The notes beneath the pieces were generated by a model, which was given only the letters and a program-made list of their open reading frames with translations, ran no database searches and was not told where the DNA came from. This document shows, in pieces, positions 52,579-63,876 of a stretch of DNA of 64,000 nucleotides. The translations under genes and the position numbers were made by a program. Every line of letters begins with the position of its first letter. Within the stretch, counting starts at the first letter, position 1. The stretch spans positions 96,019 to 160,018 of the forward strand of contig NZ_FNVP01000009.1 in the NCBI RefSeq assembly GCF_900108015.1. Direction: 5' to 3'. The DNA comes from Flavobacterium urumqiense (lineage in GTDB: Bacteria; Bacteroidota; Bacteroidia; Flavobacteriales; Flavobacteriaceae).

Positions 52579-53628
52579 TTATTCGGAAACAGTTATTTCA
52601 AACATTTTGTCCCAGTTTTTTCCAGTAACAAAAATGGTTTTAGTTTTTGGGTTGTAAGCGATACCGTTTAAATAATCATCTGCAGTTGCATTGATTGATT
52701 TTCTCAAACCTGAGAGGTTTAAAATTCCTTCTACTGCACCATTGTTAGGATTTACAACCGCAATTGCATCTTTTTGCCAAACATTCGTATAAATTTTTCC
52801 GTTAATCCACTCTAATTCATTGATAGATTTTATTTTAGAATCTCCAGAATACACGTTGATGTAATCAATCATTTTTTGAGTGTTTGGATCCATTTTCCAA
52901 ATTTTCTCCGTTTTGTCTGTTTGATAAATGTATTTCCCGTCATTTGTCATTCCCCAACCTTCAATATCTTTATCATAAGTAAAGGTTTTTTCTAGTTTTA
53001 ATGTTTTTGCATTGTAAATAAAACCTGTTTTTTCTTGCCAAGTCAGTTGGTACATTTTATCATTTATAAAAGTAATTCCTTCTCCAAAATATTTTGCATC
53101 AAGATTAATTTGTTTATAAACTTTTCCTGTTCTATAATCGTATTTTCTAAAGTATGAATTGCCTTTTAATCCGGTGCTTTCGTATAAAGTATCTTTGTAA
53201 AATTCTAATCCTTCTGTGAAAGAGGTTGTATCGTGCGGAAAAGTATTTACAATTTGGTACTTCAATAATTTTGGTGCGACATTGGAAACTAATTCGATTC
53301 TGGCGGTAGCTTCTGAGTTTTCGCCTCCAAAATAAACTAAAGCTTTTAGGTTTTGATAGCCTAGTTTTTGATCTTTCAATTCAAAAGCTACTTTATCAAG
53401 ACCTTTTTTTGAAGAAATTTTTTTATCATTGACATAATAAATAATACTATCTACAGCCTTGTCATTTGGGTTTAAAATTCCAATTTGTAACGACTCTTGA
53501 GGCTGATATTGTGCATTAAAATTAGTATTATCGATGGTAAATATAGAATTTTCGCCTTTTTTTGTATCGCCGCAACTTGCTAACGAAATTCCTAATAAAA
53601 TGATAGATAGGAAGTTATAATTTTTCAT
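52579..53628 (-). CDS. Glutaminyl-peptide cyclotransferase lipoprotein
   Basis: A 349-residue lipoprotein (signal with LASC lipobox, lipid-bearing Cys19). The C-terminal part (about 120-345) is a plant/bacterial-type glutamine cyclotransferase beta-propeller; family landmarks are FTEGLEFYKDTLYESTGL, FGEGITFINDKMYQLTW, EGWGMTNDGKYIYQTD and LNGIAYNPKTKTIFVTGK. These enzymes turn N-terminal Gln into pyroglutamate. The N-terminal 100 residues form a separate beta domain. Confidence 0.88.
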   Translation of the reverse strand: MKNYNFLSIILLGISLASCGDTKKGENSIFTIDNTNFNAQYQPQESLQIGILNPNDKAVDSIIYYVNDKKISSKKGLDKVAFELKDQKLGYQNLKALVYFGGENSEATARIELVSNVAPKLLKYQIVNTFPHDTTSFTEGLEFYKDTLYESTGLKGNSYFRKYDYRTGKVYKQINLDAKYFGEGITFINDKMYQLTWQEKTGFIYNAKTLKLEKTFTYDKDIEGWGMTNDGKYIYQTDKTEKIWKMDPNTQKMIDYINVYSGDSKIKSINELEWINGKIYTNVWQKDAIAVVNPNNGAVEGILNLSGLRKSINATADDYLNGIAYNPKTKTIFVTGKNWDKMFEITVSE

Positions 53629-53682
53629 AGTTTAAAATTTTAATAAGCCAATATACGACGTTATTTAATAGGTGCAAAGGTA

Positions 53683-53713
53683 TTGCAAAAATATAAAAAG
53701 TATTGTATATTTG
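53683..53713 (+). promoter_or_regulatory. SRP RNA promoter
   Basis: TTG (53683-53685), 20 bases, TATATTTG (53706-53713); the RNA starts about 5 bases later. A clear Bacteroidota promoter. Confidence 0.78.
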
Positions 53714-53717
53714 CACC

Positions 53718-53810
53718 GGCAAGTCCTACACGACCAGCTCCTGCAGACTCCCCCAGGATGGGAACATAGCAAGGGTACGTGGTTGAGCGGTGCGATGTAG
53801 GTCGCTTGCC
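53718..53810 (+). ncRNA. ffs: Signal recognition particle RNA (small type)
   Basis: A 93-base RNA of small bacterial type. The ends pair (GGCAAG with CTTGCC, then CCTACA with TGTAGG). The conserved apex reads CAGGATGGGAACATAGCAAGG, with the GGAA loop and the internal loop that binds Ffh. It is followed by two terminators. Confidence 0.95.
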
Positions 53811-53819
53811 ATTTTTTAT

Positions 53820-53847
53820 AATCTTCCATTTCGGAAGATTTTTTTTT
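53820..53847 (+). terminator. SRP RNA terminator 1
   Basis: An 8-bp hairpin (53820-53827, 53833-53840) and a T run, 10 bases after the RNA end. Confidence 0.85.
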
Positions 53848-53867
53848 GAATTATTTTGTAAAAAAGT

Positions 53868-53892
53868 AGTCTTCCTTCGGGAGGATTTTTTT
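53868..53892 (+). terminator. SRP RNA terminator 2
   Basis: A 6-bp hairpin (53870-53875, 53880-53885, one G-T pair) with a TTCG loop and a T run, in tandem with terminator 1. Confidence 0.75.
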
Positions 53893-53975
53893 ATTTTTGA
53901 ACCATTCCCAAAAAAGTTAAATATTTGATATTACACATTTTTTTGGGATATACTTTTAACCTTATACAAAAAACA

Positions 53976-54779
53976 ATGAGTAAAGTAGTTCTAATTACAG
54001 GAGGTTCATCGGGAATAGGGAAATCTATTGGTGAATTTTTGCATCATAAAGGTTTTATTGTTTATGGCACCAGCAGAAATCCGGAACGAATCTTAAATCC
54101 GGTTTTTCCTTTGGTCGCTTTAGATGTTAGGGATACGAATTCGATTCATGCGGCTGTAGCCAAAGTAATTGCGATTTCAGGAAGACTGGATGTTGTAATA
54201 AATAATGCCGGTGTTGGAATTACCGGACCATTGGAAGAAATTCCAATGCACGAAATCAAGAATAATTTTGAGACCAATTTCTTTGGGCCAATTGAAGTGA
54301 TGAAAGCTGTTCTGCCACAAATGCGTGCACAAAAATCGGGTTTAATCATTAATGTAACTTCTATTGCGGGATATATGGGTTTGCCTTACAGAAGTATTTA
54401 TTCAGCTTCAAAAGGGGCTCTTGAAATAATTACAGAAGCTTTGCGAATGGAAGTGAAGTGTTTTGGCGTTCATATTACGAATGTAGCCCCAGGTGATTTT
54501 GCCACAAATATTGCTTCAGGACGTTTTCATGCTCCAGTTATAAAAGGCTCTGCTTACGAAGGTCCTTATGGAAATACATTAAAAACAATGGATGAACATG
54601 TGGATAGTGGAAGTAATCCGAATGAAATGGCAGAAGCGGTGTATAAAATAATCCAAACTCCGGAACCTAAAATTCATTACAAAGTGGGTGTATTTATGCA
54701 AAAAATATCAATTGTTTTGAAGAGAATTTTACCCGATAAAGTATATGAAAAAATGCTGATGAACCATTATAAGTTGTAA
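53976..54779 (+). CDS. SDR family oxidoreductase
   Basis: A 267-residue Rossmann-fold dehydrogenase. TGGSSGIGKSIG (about residue 8) binds the cofactor, NNAGVG is near 85, and the catalytic Ser and YSASKG (Tyr near 150, Lys near 154) are present. An earlier frame start is discarded because the Rossmann motif begins at the ATG at 53976. The C-terminal region is longer than the minimal SDR. The substrate is unknown. Confidence 0.88.
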   Translation: MSKVVLITGGSSGIGKSIGEFLHHKGFIVYGTSRNPERILNPVFPLVALDVRDTNSIHAAVAKVIAISGRLDVVINNAGVGITGPLEEIPMHEIKNNFETNFFGPIEVMKAVLPQMRAQKSGLIINVTSIAGYMGLPYRSIYSASKGALEIITEALRMEVKCFGVHITNVAPGDFATNIASGRFHAPVIKGSAYEGPYGNTLKTMDEHVDSGSNPNEMAEAVYKIIQTPEPKIHYKVGVFMQKISIVLKRILPDKVYEKMLMNHYKL

Positions 54780-54794
54780 TTTTGCACGGGATTT

Positions 54795-54882
54795 GCGTGA
54801 AGGATTGAAGCGGCATCCCTCGCTTTTTAGCGAGGATACAGCGGAAAGCCTGACCCGAAGTTTTTACGAAGGGTCACGCCCA
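54795..54882. repeat. Dispersed palindromic repeat, copy 2
   Basis: GCGTGAAGGAT at one end, GGGTCACGCCCA at the other, with an inner hairpin ATCCCTCGC-TTTTT-AGCGAGGAT and AGCCTGACC before the second stem. The arrangement matches copy 1 at 30889. Confidence 0.7.
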
Positions 54883-54917
54883 AAGAATTAGAAACACACA
54901 ATTAAATTATAAATACT

Positions 54918-55574
54918 ATGAAATTTTTTATTGACACGGCTAATTTAGCTCAAATTAAGGAAGCACAAGCATTAGGCGTTTTGGATGGAGTTACTACAAA
55001 TCCATCATTGATGGCAAAAGAAGGGATTACTGGAAAAAACAGTATTTTGAAGCATTATGTAGATATTTGTAATGTAGTTGATGGTGATGTAAGTGCTGAA
55101 GTGAATGCTTTGGATTACGACGGAATGATTAAAGAGGGAGAAGAATTAGCTGATTTGCACGATCAAATCGTAGTAAAATTACCTATGACTAAAGAAGGAG
55201 TTATGGCTGCTAAATATTTTTCGGATAAAGGAATAAAAACGAATGTAACTTTAGTATTCTCGGCAGGCCAGGCTTTATTAGCTGCTAAAGCGGGCGCCAC
55301 TTATGTTTCTCCGTTTATTGGTCGTTTAGATGATGTATCTACTGATGGTTTGGCTTTGATTGAAGAAATCAGATTGATTTATGATAACTACGGTTACGAA
55401 ACTCAAATTCTTGCTGCTTCAGTTCGTCACACCATGCATATTGTAAATTGTGCTAAAATTGGTGCTGATGTTATGACCGGACCTCTTTCTGCAATTTACG
55501 GATTATTGAAACATCCATTAACTGATATTGGATTGGCTCAATTTGTTGCTGATTTCGAAAAAGGAAATAAATAA
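54918..55574 (+). CDS. Fructose-6-phosphate aldolase/small transaldolase
   Basis: A 218-residue TIM-barrel aldolase. Schiff-base Lys is probably in IVVKLPMT (about residue 86), and DGVTTNPSL (about 25) and SPFIGRLDD are family signatures. These small enzymes either transfer dihydroxyacetone units (TalC/MipB transaldolases) or cleave fructose-6-phosphate; sequence alone does not decide. It follows the second palindromic repeat and ends with a strong terminator. Confidence 0.88.
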   Translation: MKFFIDTANLAQIKEAQALGVLDGVTTNPSLMAKEGITGKNSILKHYVDICNVVDGDVSAEVNALDYDGMIKEGEELADLHDQIVVKLPMTKEGVMAAKYFSDKGIKTNVTLVFSAGQALLAAKAGATYVSPFIGRLDDVSTDGLALIEEIRLIYDNYGYETQILAASVRHTMHIVNCAKIGADVMTGPLSAIYGLLKHPLTDIGLAQFVADFEKGNK

Positions 55575-55607
55575 AAAAGTTTTCAGTTTTCCGTGAATAA
55601 AATGTAT

Positions 55608-55643
55608 AAAAAAATCCCATTTCAATTGAAATGGGATTTTTTA
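55608..55643. terminator. Bidirectional terminator
   Basis: A perfect palindrome with 15-bp arms (55611-55640) flanked by A and T runs, between the convergent aldolase and transporter genes. Confidence 0.88.
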
Positions 55644-55681
55644 TTTGGTTTGGTTTTTTGGTTTGTTATTCTATTTGAAAA

Positions 55682-57343
55682 TTAGTGTCCTCCACCAACT
55701 TCTATTTCGTGTCCAATTCCTTGTTTTTCTAGTATTCCAATCACTTTCCAACCATAGAATGCTATAAAAGCGAAACATAAAACAGGAATGAAATAAGAAT
55801 CGTGAATCCCAATAATATCAGATATTTTTCCTTGTAATGGTGGGATAATTCCACCTCCTAAAATCATCATTACTAAAAACGCAGAACCTTGTGAGGTGTA
55901 TTTTCCTAAACCTGCAATTGCCAAGGAGAAAATAGATGGCCACATGATACTTAAAAATAAACCACCACTCATAAAAGCATAGATTGCTATTGTTCCGGTA
56001 GTGAATAAACCAATCAGCATGGCTGTCATTCCCATTAAACCAAAAATCATTAATGTTCTTGATGGGTGATCTTTTCCTAAAAAGAAACCAGCGATTTGGA
56101 ACAAGATTACGAATGCGTACCCGTACAAAGGTGTAATATCTTGTCCTGATATAGCGTTAGCGCTCAAAACAACTCCAAAAGCTACGTAAGGGATGACGAT
56201 AAGTAAAATTTTCTTTAATTGTGAAGATGGATTGAATACAGAAATTGCTCCGGCCCAACGACCAATCATTAAACTTCCCCAATACATTGACATGTATGGT
56301 GCTAAAGCAGGACCTGCAATTTTACCAAAAGCATCAGATTCTAATAATGATCCAAGATTACTACCAATGGTTACTTCAACTCCTACATAAGTAAACAGTG
56401 CTAACATCCCCAAAACTAATTGCGGGTATTTCATTGCTCCCCATCCCTCAGAATTTTTTTGTGCGGTAGTATTAGCGAATAATAACCCGATAATTACAAC
56501 TAATAAAGTTGCAACTGTCAATCCTAAACCTAAATAATCCTTTTCTTTATTTTCGATAAAACGAGTAATAAATTCAGAATCTTCGTAACGAGAGAAAATA
56601 TAAGCAAATATCGCTACTAAAATTACTGTAATTGCTATAAGCGTTTTCATTGCTTTGCTTGCAGGTTCAAAAGTAGAATCACTTTTGCCAGAAGGTAGTT
56701 TTTTTGAAAAATAAAATAAAGCGGCAGCCAACAAGAATAAACCTCCAACAAATACATAAAGTATTCGCATGGAATCTAATGAGTTTTCTTTTTGAGCAAA
56801 TTCTTCAATACTTACACCAGAAATAACACCAAATAAAGCAAAAGAAACAACTATTGGCCCAATTGTAGTTCCAAGTGAATTGATTCCTCCAGCTAAGTTC
56901 AATCTATTTGATGCAGTATGCGGTTCTCCTAATGAAGCGGCAAATGGTTGTGCAGAAGTTTGTTGTAAAGAAAAACCTAAAGCTACTATAAATAAAGCAC
57001 CCAGAATGAATAAGTAACTCCCTTGAGAAACAGCTAAAATCATTAATAAAGCTCCAAAAGTACTCACTAATAATCCGTTTACAATTCCTTTTTTAAATCC
57101 CCAAGCATTTAAAATATCTTTTTTTGCTAAACTGCTAAATATAAAAAGGAGTAACGCTCCGATGTAATAAGCACCATAAAAAGCAAAATCAATTAGTTGA
57201 CTTTGGAATTGATCTAAACCAAATTTGGCTTTACAAAAAGGGATAAAAACACCATTTGATGCTCCTATAAATCCCCAAAAGAAAAATACCGTTATCAGTG
57301 TATAAAGAGCCGAATTATTCGACTTCGTTTGTTCTGTATTCAT
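55682..57343 (-). CDS. Sugar MFS transporter (FucP/NagP-like)
   Basis: A 553-residue transporter with about 12 to 14 hydrophobic helices. The start [16 protein letters not shown] and the [11 protein letters not shown] stretch near 145 are typical of FucP/GluP/NagP-type permeases. A hydrophilic or hydrophobic insertion lengthens the middle (about 210-300). The divergent GlcNAc catabolic genes suggest N-acetylglucosamine as substrate. Confidence 0.82.
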   Translation of the reverse strand: MNTEQTKSNNSALYTLITVFFFWGFIGASNGVFIPFCKAKFGLDQFQSQLIDFAFYGAYYIGALLLFIFSSLAKKDILNAWGFKKGIVNGLLVSTFGALLMILAVSQGSYLFILGALFIVALGFSLQQTSAQPFAASLGEPHTASNRLNLAGGINSLGTTIGPIVVSFALFGVISGVSIEEFAQKENSLDSMRILYVFVGGLFLLAAALFYFSKKLPSGKSDSTFEPASKAMKTLIAITVILVAIFAYIFSRYEDSEFITRFIENKEKDYLGLGLTVATLLVVIIGLLFANTTAQKNSEGWGAMKYPQLVLGMLALFTYVGVEVTIGSNLGSLLESDAFGKIAGPALAPYMSMYWGSLMIGRWAGAISVFNPSSQLKKILLIVIPYVAFGVVLSANAISGQDITPLYGYAFVILFQIAGFFLGKDHPSRTLMIFGLMGMTAMLIGLFTTGTIAIYAFMSGGLFLSIMWPSIFSLAIAGLGKYTSQGSAFLVMMILGGGIIPPLQGKISDIIGIHDSYFIPVLCFAFIAFYGWKVIGILEKQGIGHEIEVGGGH

Positions 57344-57805
57344 AATTTTAAAATGTTTAAATTTATTTTGGCTAATTTTAATACAACGGCGTAAATATAT
57401 TTGTTAAGTAAATTAAAAAAAAATAAAATTGACTAATTTTTGTGAGAATTATAAAATCCCCATTATTTATTAAGAAAAAGACTTTTTTTTGAACTTTTTC
57501 TAATTTTAAGTAAATTATTTGTAAAGGATTTATTTTGAAATTTTGCTATAGGACTAGTAATAGTAAAATATTTATGCATTAGAAAATTGTATCCTGCAAT
57601 ACATTCGATAAAGAAGTTAATTGTTTTTTTATAATGTTTTTACCAATAATTGCCACTATTGTCTATTCTGATGATATGTACTTCAATAGAAGTAGTTTAC
57701 CTCTGAAATTAAAAAATATGTACGTACTATTATAAGTGATTTGTATCCCTTGTAACATTTTAAAAAAAGCATATCTTTATAAATTAGTTTTAAAAAGAGC
57801 AAAAA
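57344..57805. promoter_or_regulatory. Divergent intergenic region of the GlcNAc locus
   Basis: 462 bases of very AT-rich DNA with no gene. For the + strand it holds TTG (57750-57752), 19 bases, TATCTTTA (57772-57779), a fair promoter for the deaminase gene. No clear operator palindrome was found. Confidence 0.5.
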
Positions 57806-59743
57806 ATGAAAACTGATTTAGAAATTAAACAAGACATTAGCTATAAAAGTGCCGGTAAATTTGAAGAAACAAGATTTGAAAAAATTCATAACGAAATTTT
57901 CAAAAATTCAACAGAAGCTTCAAGAGTGGTTGCCCAAGAAATTGCGCAATTAATAAAATATAAACAACAGAAAAACGAACCTTGCATTTTAGGTTTGGCA
58001 ACCGGCTCTTCTCCTGTAAAGGTCTATGAAGAACTAGTGCGCATGCATAAAGAAGAGGGTTTAAGTTTTAAGAACGTAATTACTTTTAATTTGGATGAAT
58101 ACTATCCGATGACAAAAGAGAACAAGCAAAGCTATCATTGTTTCATGCATCAGCATCTTTTTGATCATATTGATATTAAGTCTGAAAACATAAATATACC
58201 TGATGGAACCGTTTCAATTGAGAACCTAAATCAATATTGTATTGATTATGAAATGAAAATAAAAAATTCTGGTGGCATTGATTTTCAATTATTAGGAATT
58301 GGACGTACAGGTCACGTAGGATTTAATGAGCCAGGTTCGCACATTAATTCAGGAACTCGAATAATTACCTTGGACCATATTACCAGAGTTGATGCTTCTT
58401 CAGATTTTAACGGTATTGAAAATGTTCCCAAAAGAGCGATTACCATGGGAGTTTCTACAATTATGAGATCCAAAAGAATTGTATTAATGGCTTGGGGCCA
58501 AAATAAATCAGAAATCGTAAAAAGAACTATTCAAGGTGAAATTAGCTCTGAAGTTCCTGCTACATTTTTGCAAAATCACAATAATAGTACCTTTGTTTTA
58601 GACCAATTTGCGGCTTCTGAATTAACAAGGTTTAAAACTCCATGGTTAGTTGGAGAATGCAATTGGACAGAGGAATTAAAACGTAAAGCTATAATTTGGC
58701 TCTGCCAAGAAACAGAACAATCGATACTAAAATTGACAGACCGGGATTACAATAATAATGGTATGTCAGATCTTCTTGCCATTGAAGGTTCAGCTTATGA
58801 TTTGAATATTAATATGTTCAATGTTCTACAACATACCATAACGGGATGGCCAGGAGGTAAACCCAATACAGATGATACCAATAGACCTGAAAGAGCTCAT
58901 CCAGCGCAGAAAAGAGTGCTACTTTTTAGTCCGCATCCAGACGATGATGTGATTTCGATGGGAGGAACCTTTTCAAAATTAATAAAACAAGGGCATGATG
59001 TTCATGTGGTTTATCAAACCTCTGGAAATATTGCAGTAACAGATGATGAAGCACTCAAATTTGCTGAAGTTTGCAATGATTTCGTTGGAGATGATGAAAC
59101 TAAAATGAATTTCCAAGTGGTTATTAATTTTTTAAATAATAAAGCGGAGAATGAAATTGATTCATTAGAAGTGCGAAAATTGAAAGGATTGATTAGACGA
59201 AGGGAGTCTTACGCAGCGACAAGATATATTGGATTAAAAGAGGAAAATATTCATTTTCTGGATCTGCCTTTCTATGAAACAGGTCAAATAAAGAAAAACC
59301 CCTTAAATCCAGAAGATATTACCATAGTTCAAGCTATAATTACTAAAATTAAACCACATCAAGTTTTTGCTGCAGGTGATCTTGCTGATCCGCACGGTAC
59401 CCATGAAGTTTGCTTGAATGCTATTTTTGCCGCAATGAAAAAACTCAAGCCAGAATTCTATATGAATGATTGTTGGTTGTGGTTGTATCGGGGCGCTTGG
59501 CATGAATGGGAGATTCACGAAATAGACATGGCAGTACCCTTAAGTCCAGATGAAGTTTTACTGAAAAGACACGCTATTTTGTACCATCAATCGCAAAAAG
59601 ACAGAGTGATGTTTCAAGGAAATGACTCCAGAGAATTTTGGGTAAGAGCAGAAGATCGCAATAAGCACACCGCTAAATTGTATGATGATTTAGGTCTAGC
59701 TGAATACGAAGCCATTGAAGCATTTAAACGTTTTGATTATTAA
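57806..59743 (+). CDS. nagB: Glucosamine-6-phosphate deaminase fused to PIG-L
   Basis: A 645-residue fusion. Residues 30-300 are glucosamine-6-phosphate deaminase, with NLDEYYP (Asp97) and LGIGRTGHVGFNEPGS near 165-180, which convert GlcN6P to Fru6P and ammonia. Residues 365-600 form a PIG-L/LmbE deacetylase-like domain with SPHPDDD (about 376). This two-domain form is common in Bacteroidota. It precedes a GH20 hexosaminidase by 19 bases. Confidence 0.92.
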   Translation: MKTDLEIKQDISYKSAGKFEETRFEKIHNEIFKNSTEASRVVAQEIAQLIKYKQQKNEPCILGLATGSSPVKVYEELVRMHKEEGLSFKNVITFNLDEYYPMTKENKQSYHCFMHQHLFDHIDIKSENINIPDGTVSIENLNQYCIDYEMKIKNSGGIDFQLLGIGRTGHVGFNEPGSHINSGTRIITLDHITRVDASSDFNGIENVPKRAITMGVSTIMRSKRIVLMAWGQNKSEIVKRTIQGEISSEVPATFLQNHNNSTFVLDQFAASELTRFKTPWLVGECNWTEELKRKAIIWLCQETEQSILKLTDRDYNNNGMSDLLAIEGSAYDLNINMFNVLQHTITGWPGGKPNTDDTNRPERAHPAQKRVLLFSPHPDDDVISMGGTFSKLIKQGHDVHVVYQTSGNIAVTDDEALKFAEVCNDFVGDDETKMNFQVVINFLNNKAENEIDSLEVRKLKGLIRRRESYAATRYIGLKEENIHFLDLPFYETGQIKKNPLNPEDITIVQAIITKIKPHQVFAAGDLADPHGTHEVCLNAIFAAMKKLKPEFYMNDCWLWLYRGAWHEWEIHEIDMAVPLSPDEVLLKRHAILYHQSQKDRVMFQGNDSREFWVRAEDRNKHTAKLYDDLGLAEYEAIEAFKRFDY

Positions 59744-59761
59744 AAAGAACATTAGAAACAC

Positions 59762-61789
59762 ATGAAATACATCTTAATCCTATTGTTTATTCCTTTTTTA
59801 TCGAATGCACAAATAAAGCAGGAACAATTAGATCTTATGCCTTGGCCACAAAATATAAATTTGACTGCAGGTACTTTTGTTTTAAGCAAAAGTTTTAAAG
59901 TAAATATTACGGGCAATTCCAATCCTCGAATTTTTTTAGGAGCAACAAATTTTTTGCGAAGATTAGATGGGAGAACAGGACTGTTTTTGGAACAGGCTTT
60001 TGTCATTAAAAACAATGAGGTTAACGAGGCAGAATTACAAATAAATTGTGTTCGAAATGGGAAAATAGGATTGAATGAAGATGAAAGTTATCAATTAGAG
60101 ATTCAGCCGAACAAAATAATGATTAATGCTACTACAGATATTGGTGCACTTCATGCTCTGGAAACGCTATTGCAAATGTTGCAAAATACAAGTACTTTAT
60201 TTTATTTTCCAACGGCTATTATTACGGATTACCCAAGATTTACTTGGAGAGGATTAATGATAGATGCAGCAAGACATTTTCAGCCTGTTGATGTTATTAA
60301 AAGAAATCTCGATGCCATGGCTTCGATGAAAATGAATGTATTTCATTGGCATTTAGCAGACGATCAAGGTTGGAGAATTGAAATTAAAAAGTATCCAAAA
60401 CTCACACAATTAGCTTCGGATGGATATTATTACACACAGGAAGAAATTAAATCGGTCGTAAAATATGCGGATGAAAGAGGAATTCTTGTAATACCGGAAA
60501 TAGATGTTCCTGGGCATGCCTCAGCATTACTTTCTGCTTTTCCTGAAATAGGAAGTAAAGTAAGCAATGAAGCTACTTATACAGTGGGAAGAAGATCAGG
60601 AATTTATACACCAACGTTAGATCCGACGAACCCAAAAACGTATCAGTTGTTAGGTGAAATTTTCGATGCCGTTTGTCCTTTGTTTCCTGGGAACTATTTT
60701 CATATTGGGGGTGATGAAAATCAAGGAAAAGAATGGGATGCGAATCCTAAAATACAAGAATTTAAGAAGAAAAATGGATTGGCCAACAATCATGAATTGC
60801 AAACGTATTTCACAATGAAATTGATTCCAATGTTAAAAAAACATAATAAAGAATTAATGGGTTGGGAGGAAATAATGACAAAAAATATGTCCAAAGAGGC
60901 TATAATTCATTCTTGGAAAGGAGTAAATGAAAGCGTTTCTCCAGGAGGATCTCTTGTCGCTGCTGCAAAAAATGGATATAAAACAGTTTTGTCAAATGGA
61001 TATTATATTGATTTAATGCTGGGCGTTCAAAGTCATTATTTAAATGATCCAATTCCAAAAAATGCTGTTCTTACTGCTGAGGAAAAAGCAAGAATATTAG
61101 GAGGCGAAGCAACAATGTGGAGCGAATTGGTTACACCTTTGAATATTGACTCCAGAATTTGGCCAAGAACTGCAGCAATTGCGGAAAGATTGTGGTCTAA
61201 CGAAAATGTTACAGATTTGAATAGTTTGCATAAAAGAATGAAAACGATCTCTTTTAGATTAGAGGAATTAGGAATTATGCACCTAAGAAATAAAGAAGTG
61301 ATTTTAAGAAATATCAGTAATAATCAGGAAACAAAAGCATTGAGAGATTTTTCTAATGTTTGTGAACCGCTGAAGGTTTACAAACGTAATGGAGGAGGTA
61401 AAAAATATTTTATGTTTTCCCCGTTAACGTTATTTGCTGATGCATGCACAGCTGATGCTTTTGATGCGTATGATTTTGATACAGCGGTAAATAACTACTT
61501 AGAAAATAAAAATATAGAAAATCAAACTTTGGTAACTAATTTTTTTAGAAAATGGATTGCTATGAATGCGGATTTAATTAGTTTAAGTGGTAATGCTCCG
61601 CTGATTCAACCGCTCTTACCTTTATCCAAAAATCTAAAGGATATATCTGAAGAACTTTTATTGATTATCGAAAACAAAAAAACAATGAATCCTGATTTAC
61701 TGAATGGTTTATTAGAAAAATTTAATTCCAGAAGTCCTGCTGATGTTGAAGTGGCAGTTTATGCTAATTTGAAAAAATTAAGCCAATGA
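59762..61789 (+). CDS. Beta-N-acetylhexosaminidase (GH20)
   Basis: A 675-residue exported glycosidase. Signal peptide (residues 1-16), N-terminal GH20b domain (about 20-145), catalytic TIM barrel (about 150-490). WRGLMIDAARHF, NVFHWHLADDQGWRIE and the catalytic pair Asp318-Glu319 (HIGGDENQG) are plain. It releases GlcNAc from chitin oligomers or glycans; the deaminase/transporter neighbours handle the sugar. The C-terminal 180 residues are helical and of unclear role. Confidence 0.94.
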   Translation: MKYILILLFIPFLSNAQIKQEQLDLMPWPQNINLTAGTFVLSKSFKVNITGNSNPRIFLGATNFLRRLDGRTGLFLEQAFVIKNNEVNEAELQINCVRNGKIGLNEDESYQLEIQPNKIMINATTDIGALHALETLLQMLQNTSTLFYFPTAIITDYPRFTWRGLMIDAARHFQPVDVIKRNLDAMASMKMNVFHWHLADDQGWRIEIKKYPKLTQLASDGYYYTQEEIKSVVKYADERGILVIPEIDVPGHASALLSAFPEIGSKVSNEATYTVGRRSGIYTPTLDPTNPKTYQLLGEIFDAVCPLFPGNYFHIGGDENQGKEWDANPKIQEFKKKNGLANNHELQTYFTMKLIPMLKKHNKELMGWEEIMTKNMSKEAIIHSWKGVNESVSPGGSLVAAAKNGYKTVLSNGYYIDLMLGVQSHYLNDPIPKNAVLTAEEKARILGGEATMWSELVTPLNIDSRIWPRTAAIAERLWSNENVTDLNSLHKRMKTISFRLEELGIMHLRNKEVILRNISNNQETKALRDFSNVCEPLKVYKRNGGGKKYFMFSPLTLFADACTADAFDAYDFDTAVNNYLENKNIENQTLVTNFFRKWIAMNADLISLSGNAPLIQPLLPLSKNLKDISEELLLIIENKKTMNPDLLNGLLEKFNSRSPADVEVAVYANLKKLSQ

Positions 61790-61947
61790 TAAAATTTTGA
61801 ATAATTACGCATTAAAATTAAGGTTGGTTAGTTGTTAATTTTAAAAAAAATAATTGTGTAAACCGAATGAATTATCAGCTCATTTTTCGGCGACTACTAT
61901 TTTAACGTTAAGCTACATACAATTTATAAAAATCAGTATTTTTTTCG

Positions 61948-61955
61948 TACTTTTG
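61948..61955 (+). promoter_or_regulatory. ABC-F gene promoter element
   Basis: TACTTTTG, a TAnnTTTG match, 25 bases before the start codon. The upstream TTG element is weak. Confidence 0.5.
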
Positions 61956-61970
61956 CAAAAATTTTTATAA

Positions 61971-63599
<1,629 letters not shown>

Positions 63600-63617
63600 A
63601 CATTAGTTTATTTCTAC

Positions 63618-63651
63618 AAAAAAACGCCAACTGAAAAGTTGGCGTTTTTTG
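63618..63651. terminator. Bidirectional terminator
   Basis: A hairpin with 12-bp arms (63621-63632, 63637-63648) and T run, between the ABC-F gene and the minus-strand small lipoprotein gene. Confidence 0.88.
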
Positions 63652-63702
63652 TAAGTAACTATTCGCACCTTAATACGCTGCCAACTTGGAAATAGTATTT
63701 AA

Positions 63703-63876
63703 TTATTTCTTCCCAAAAACTTTACTTATTATAAGGACAACAATAGCAATTATAGCAATTACTATAAAAACACCAACACCAACACCGGCTTTAAATATAC
63801 CTTCGATTACGGAACAACCTGTAAATGATATTAGTATTATGAAAAGCATCAATAATCTTGTTGTTTTTTTTTGCAT
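63703..63876 (-). CDS. Small membrane lipoprotein
   Basis: A 57-residue ORF on the minus strand. It has an N-terminal lipoprotein signal (hydrophobic stretch, lipobox SFTGC, lipid-bearing Cys21), SVIEGIFKAGVGVGVF, and then a hydrophobic helix (about 37-50) and a basic end. It matches a small protein type frequent in Bacteroidota. The ORF on the opposite strand here is only its shadow. Function is unknown. Confidence 0.72.
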   Translation of the reverse strand: MQKKTTRLLMLFIILISFTGCSVIEGIFKAGVGVGVFIVIAIIAIVVLIISKVFGKK

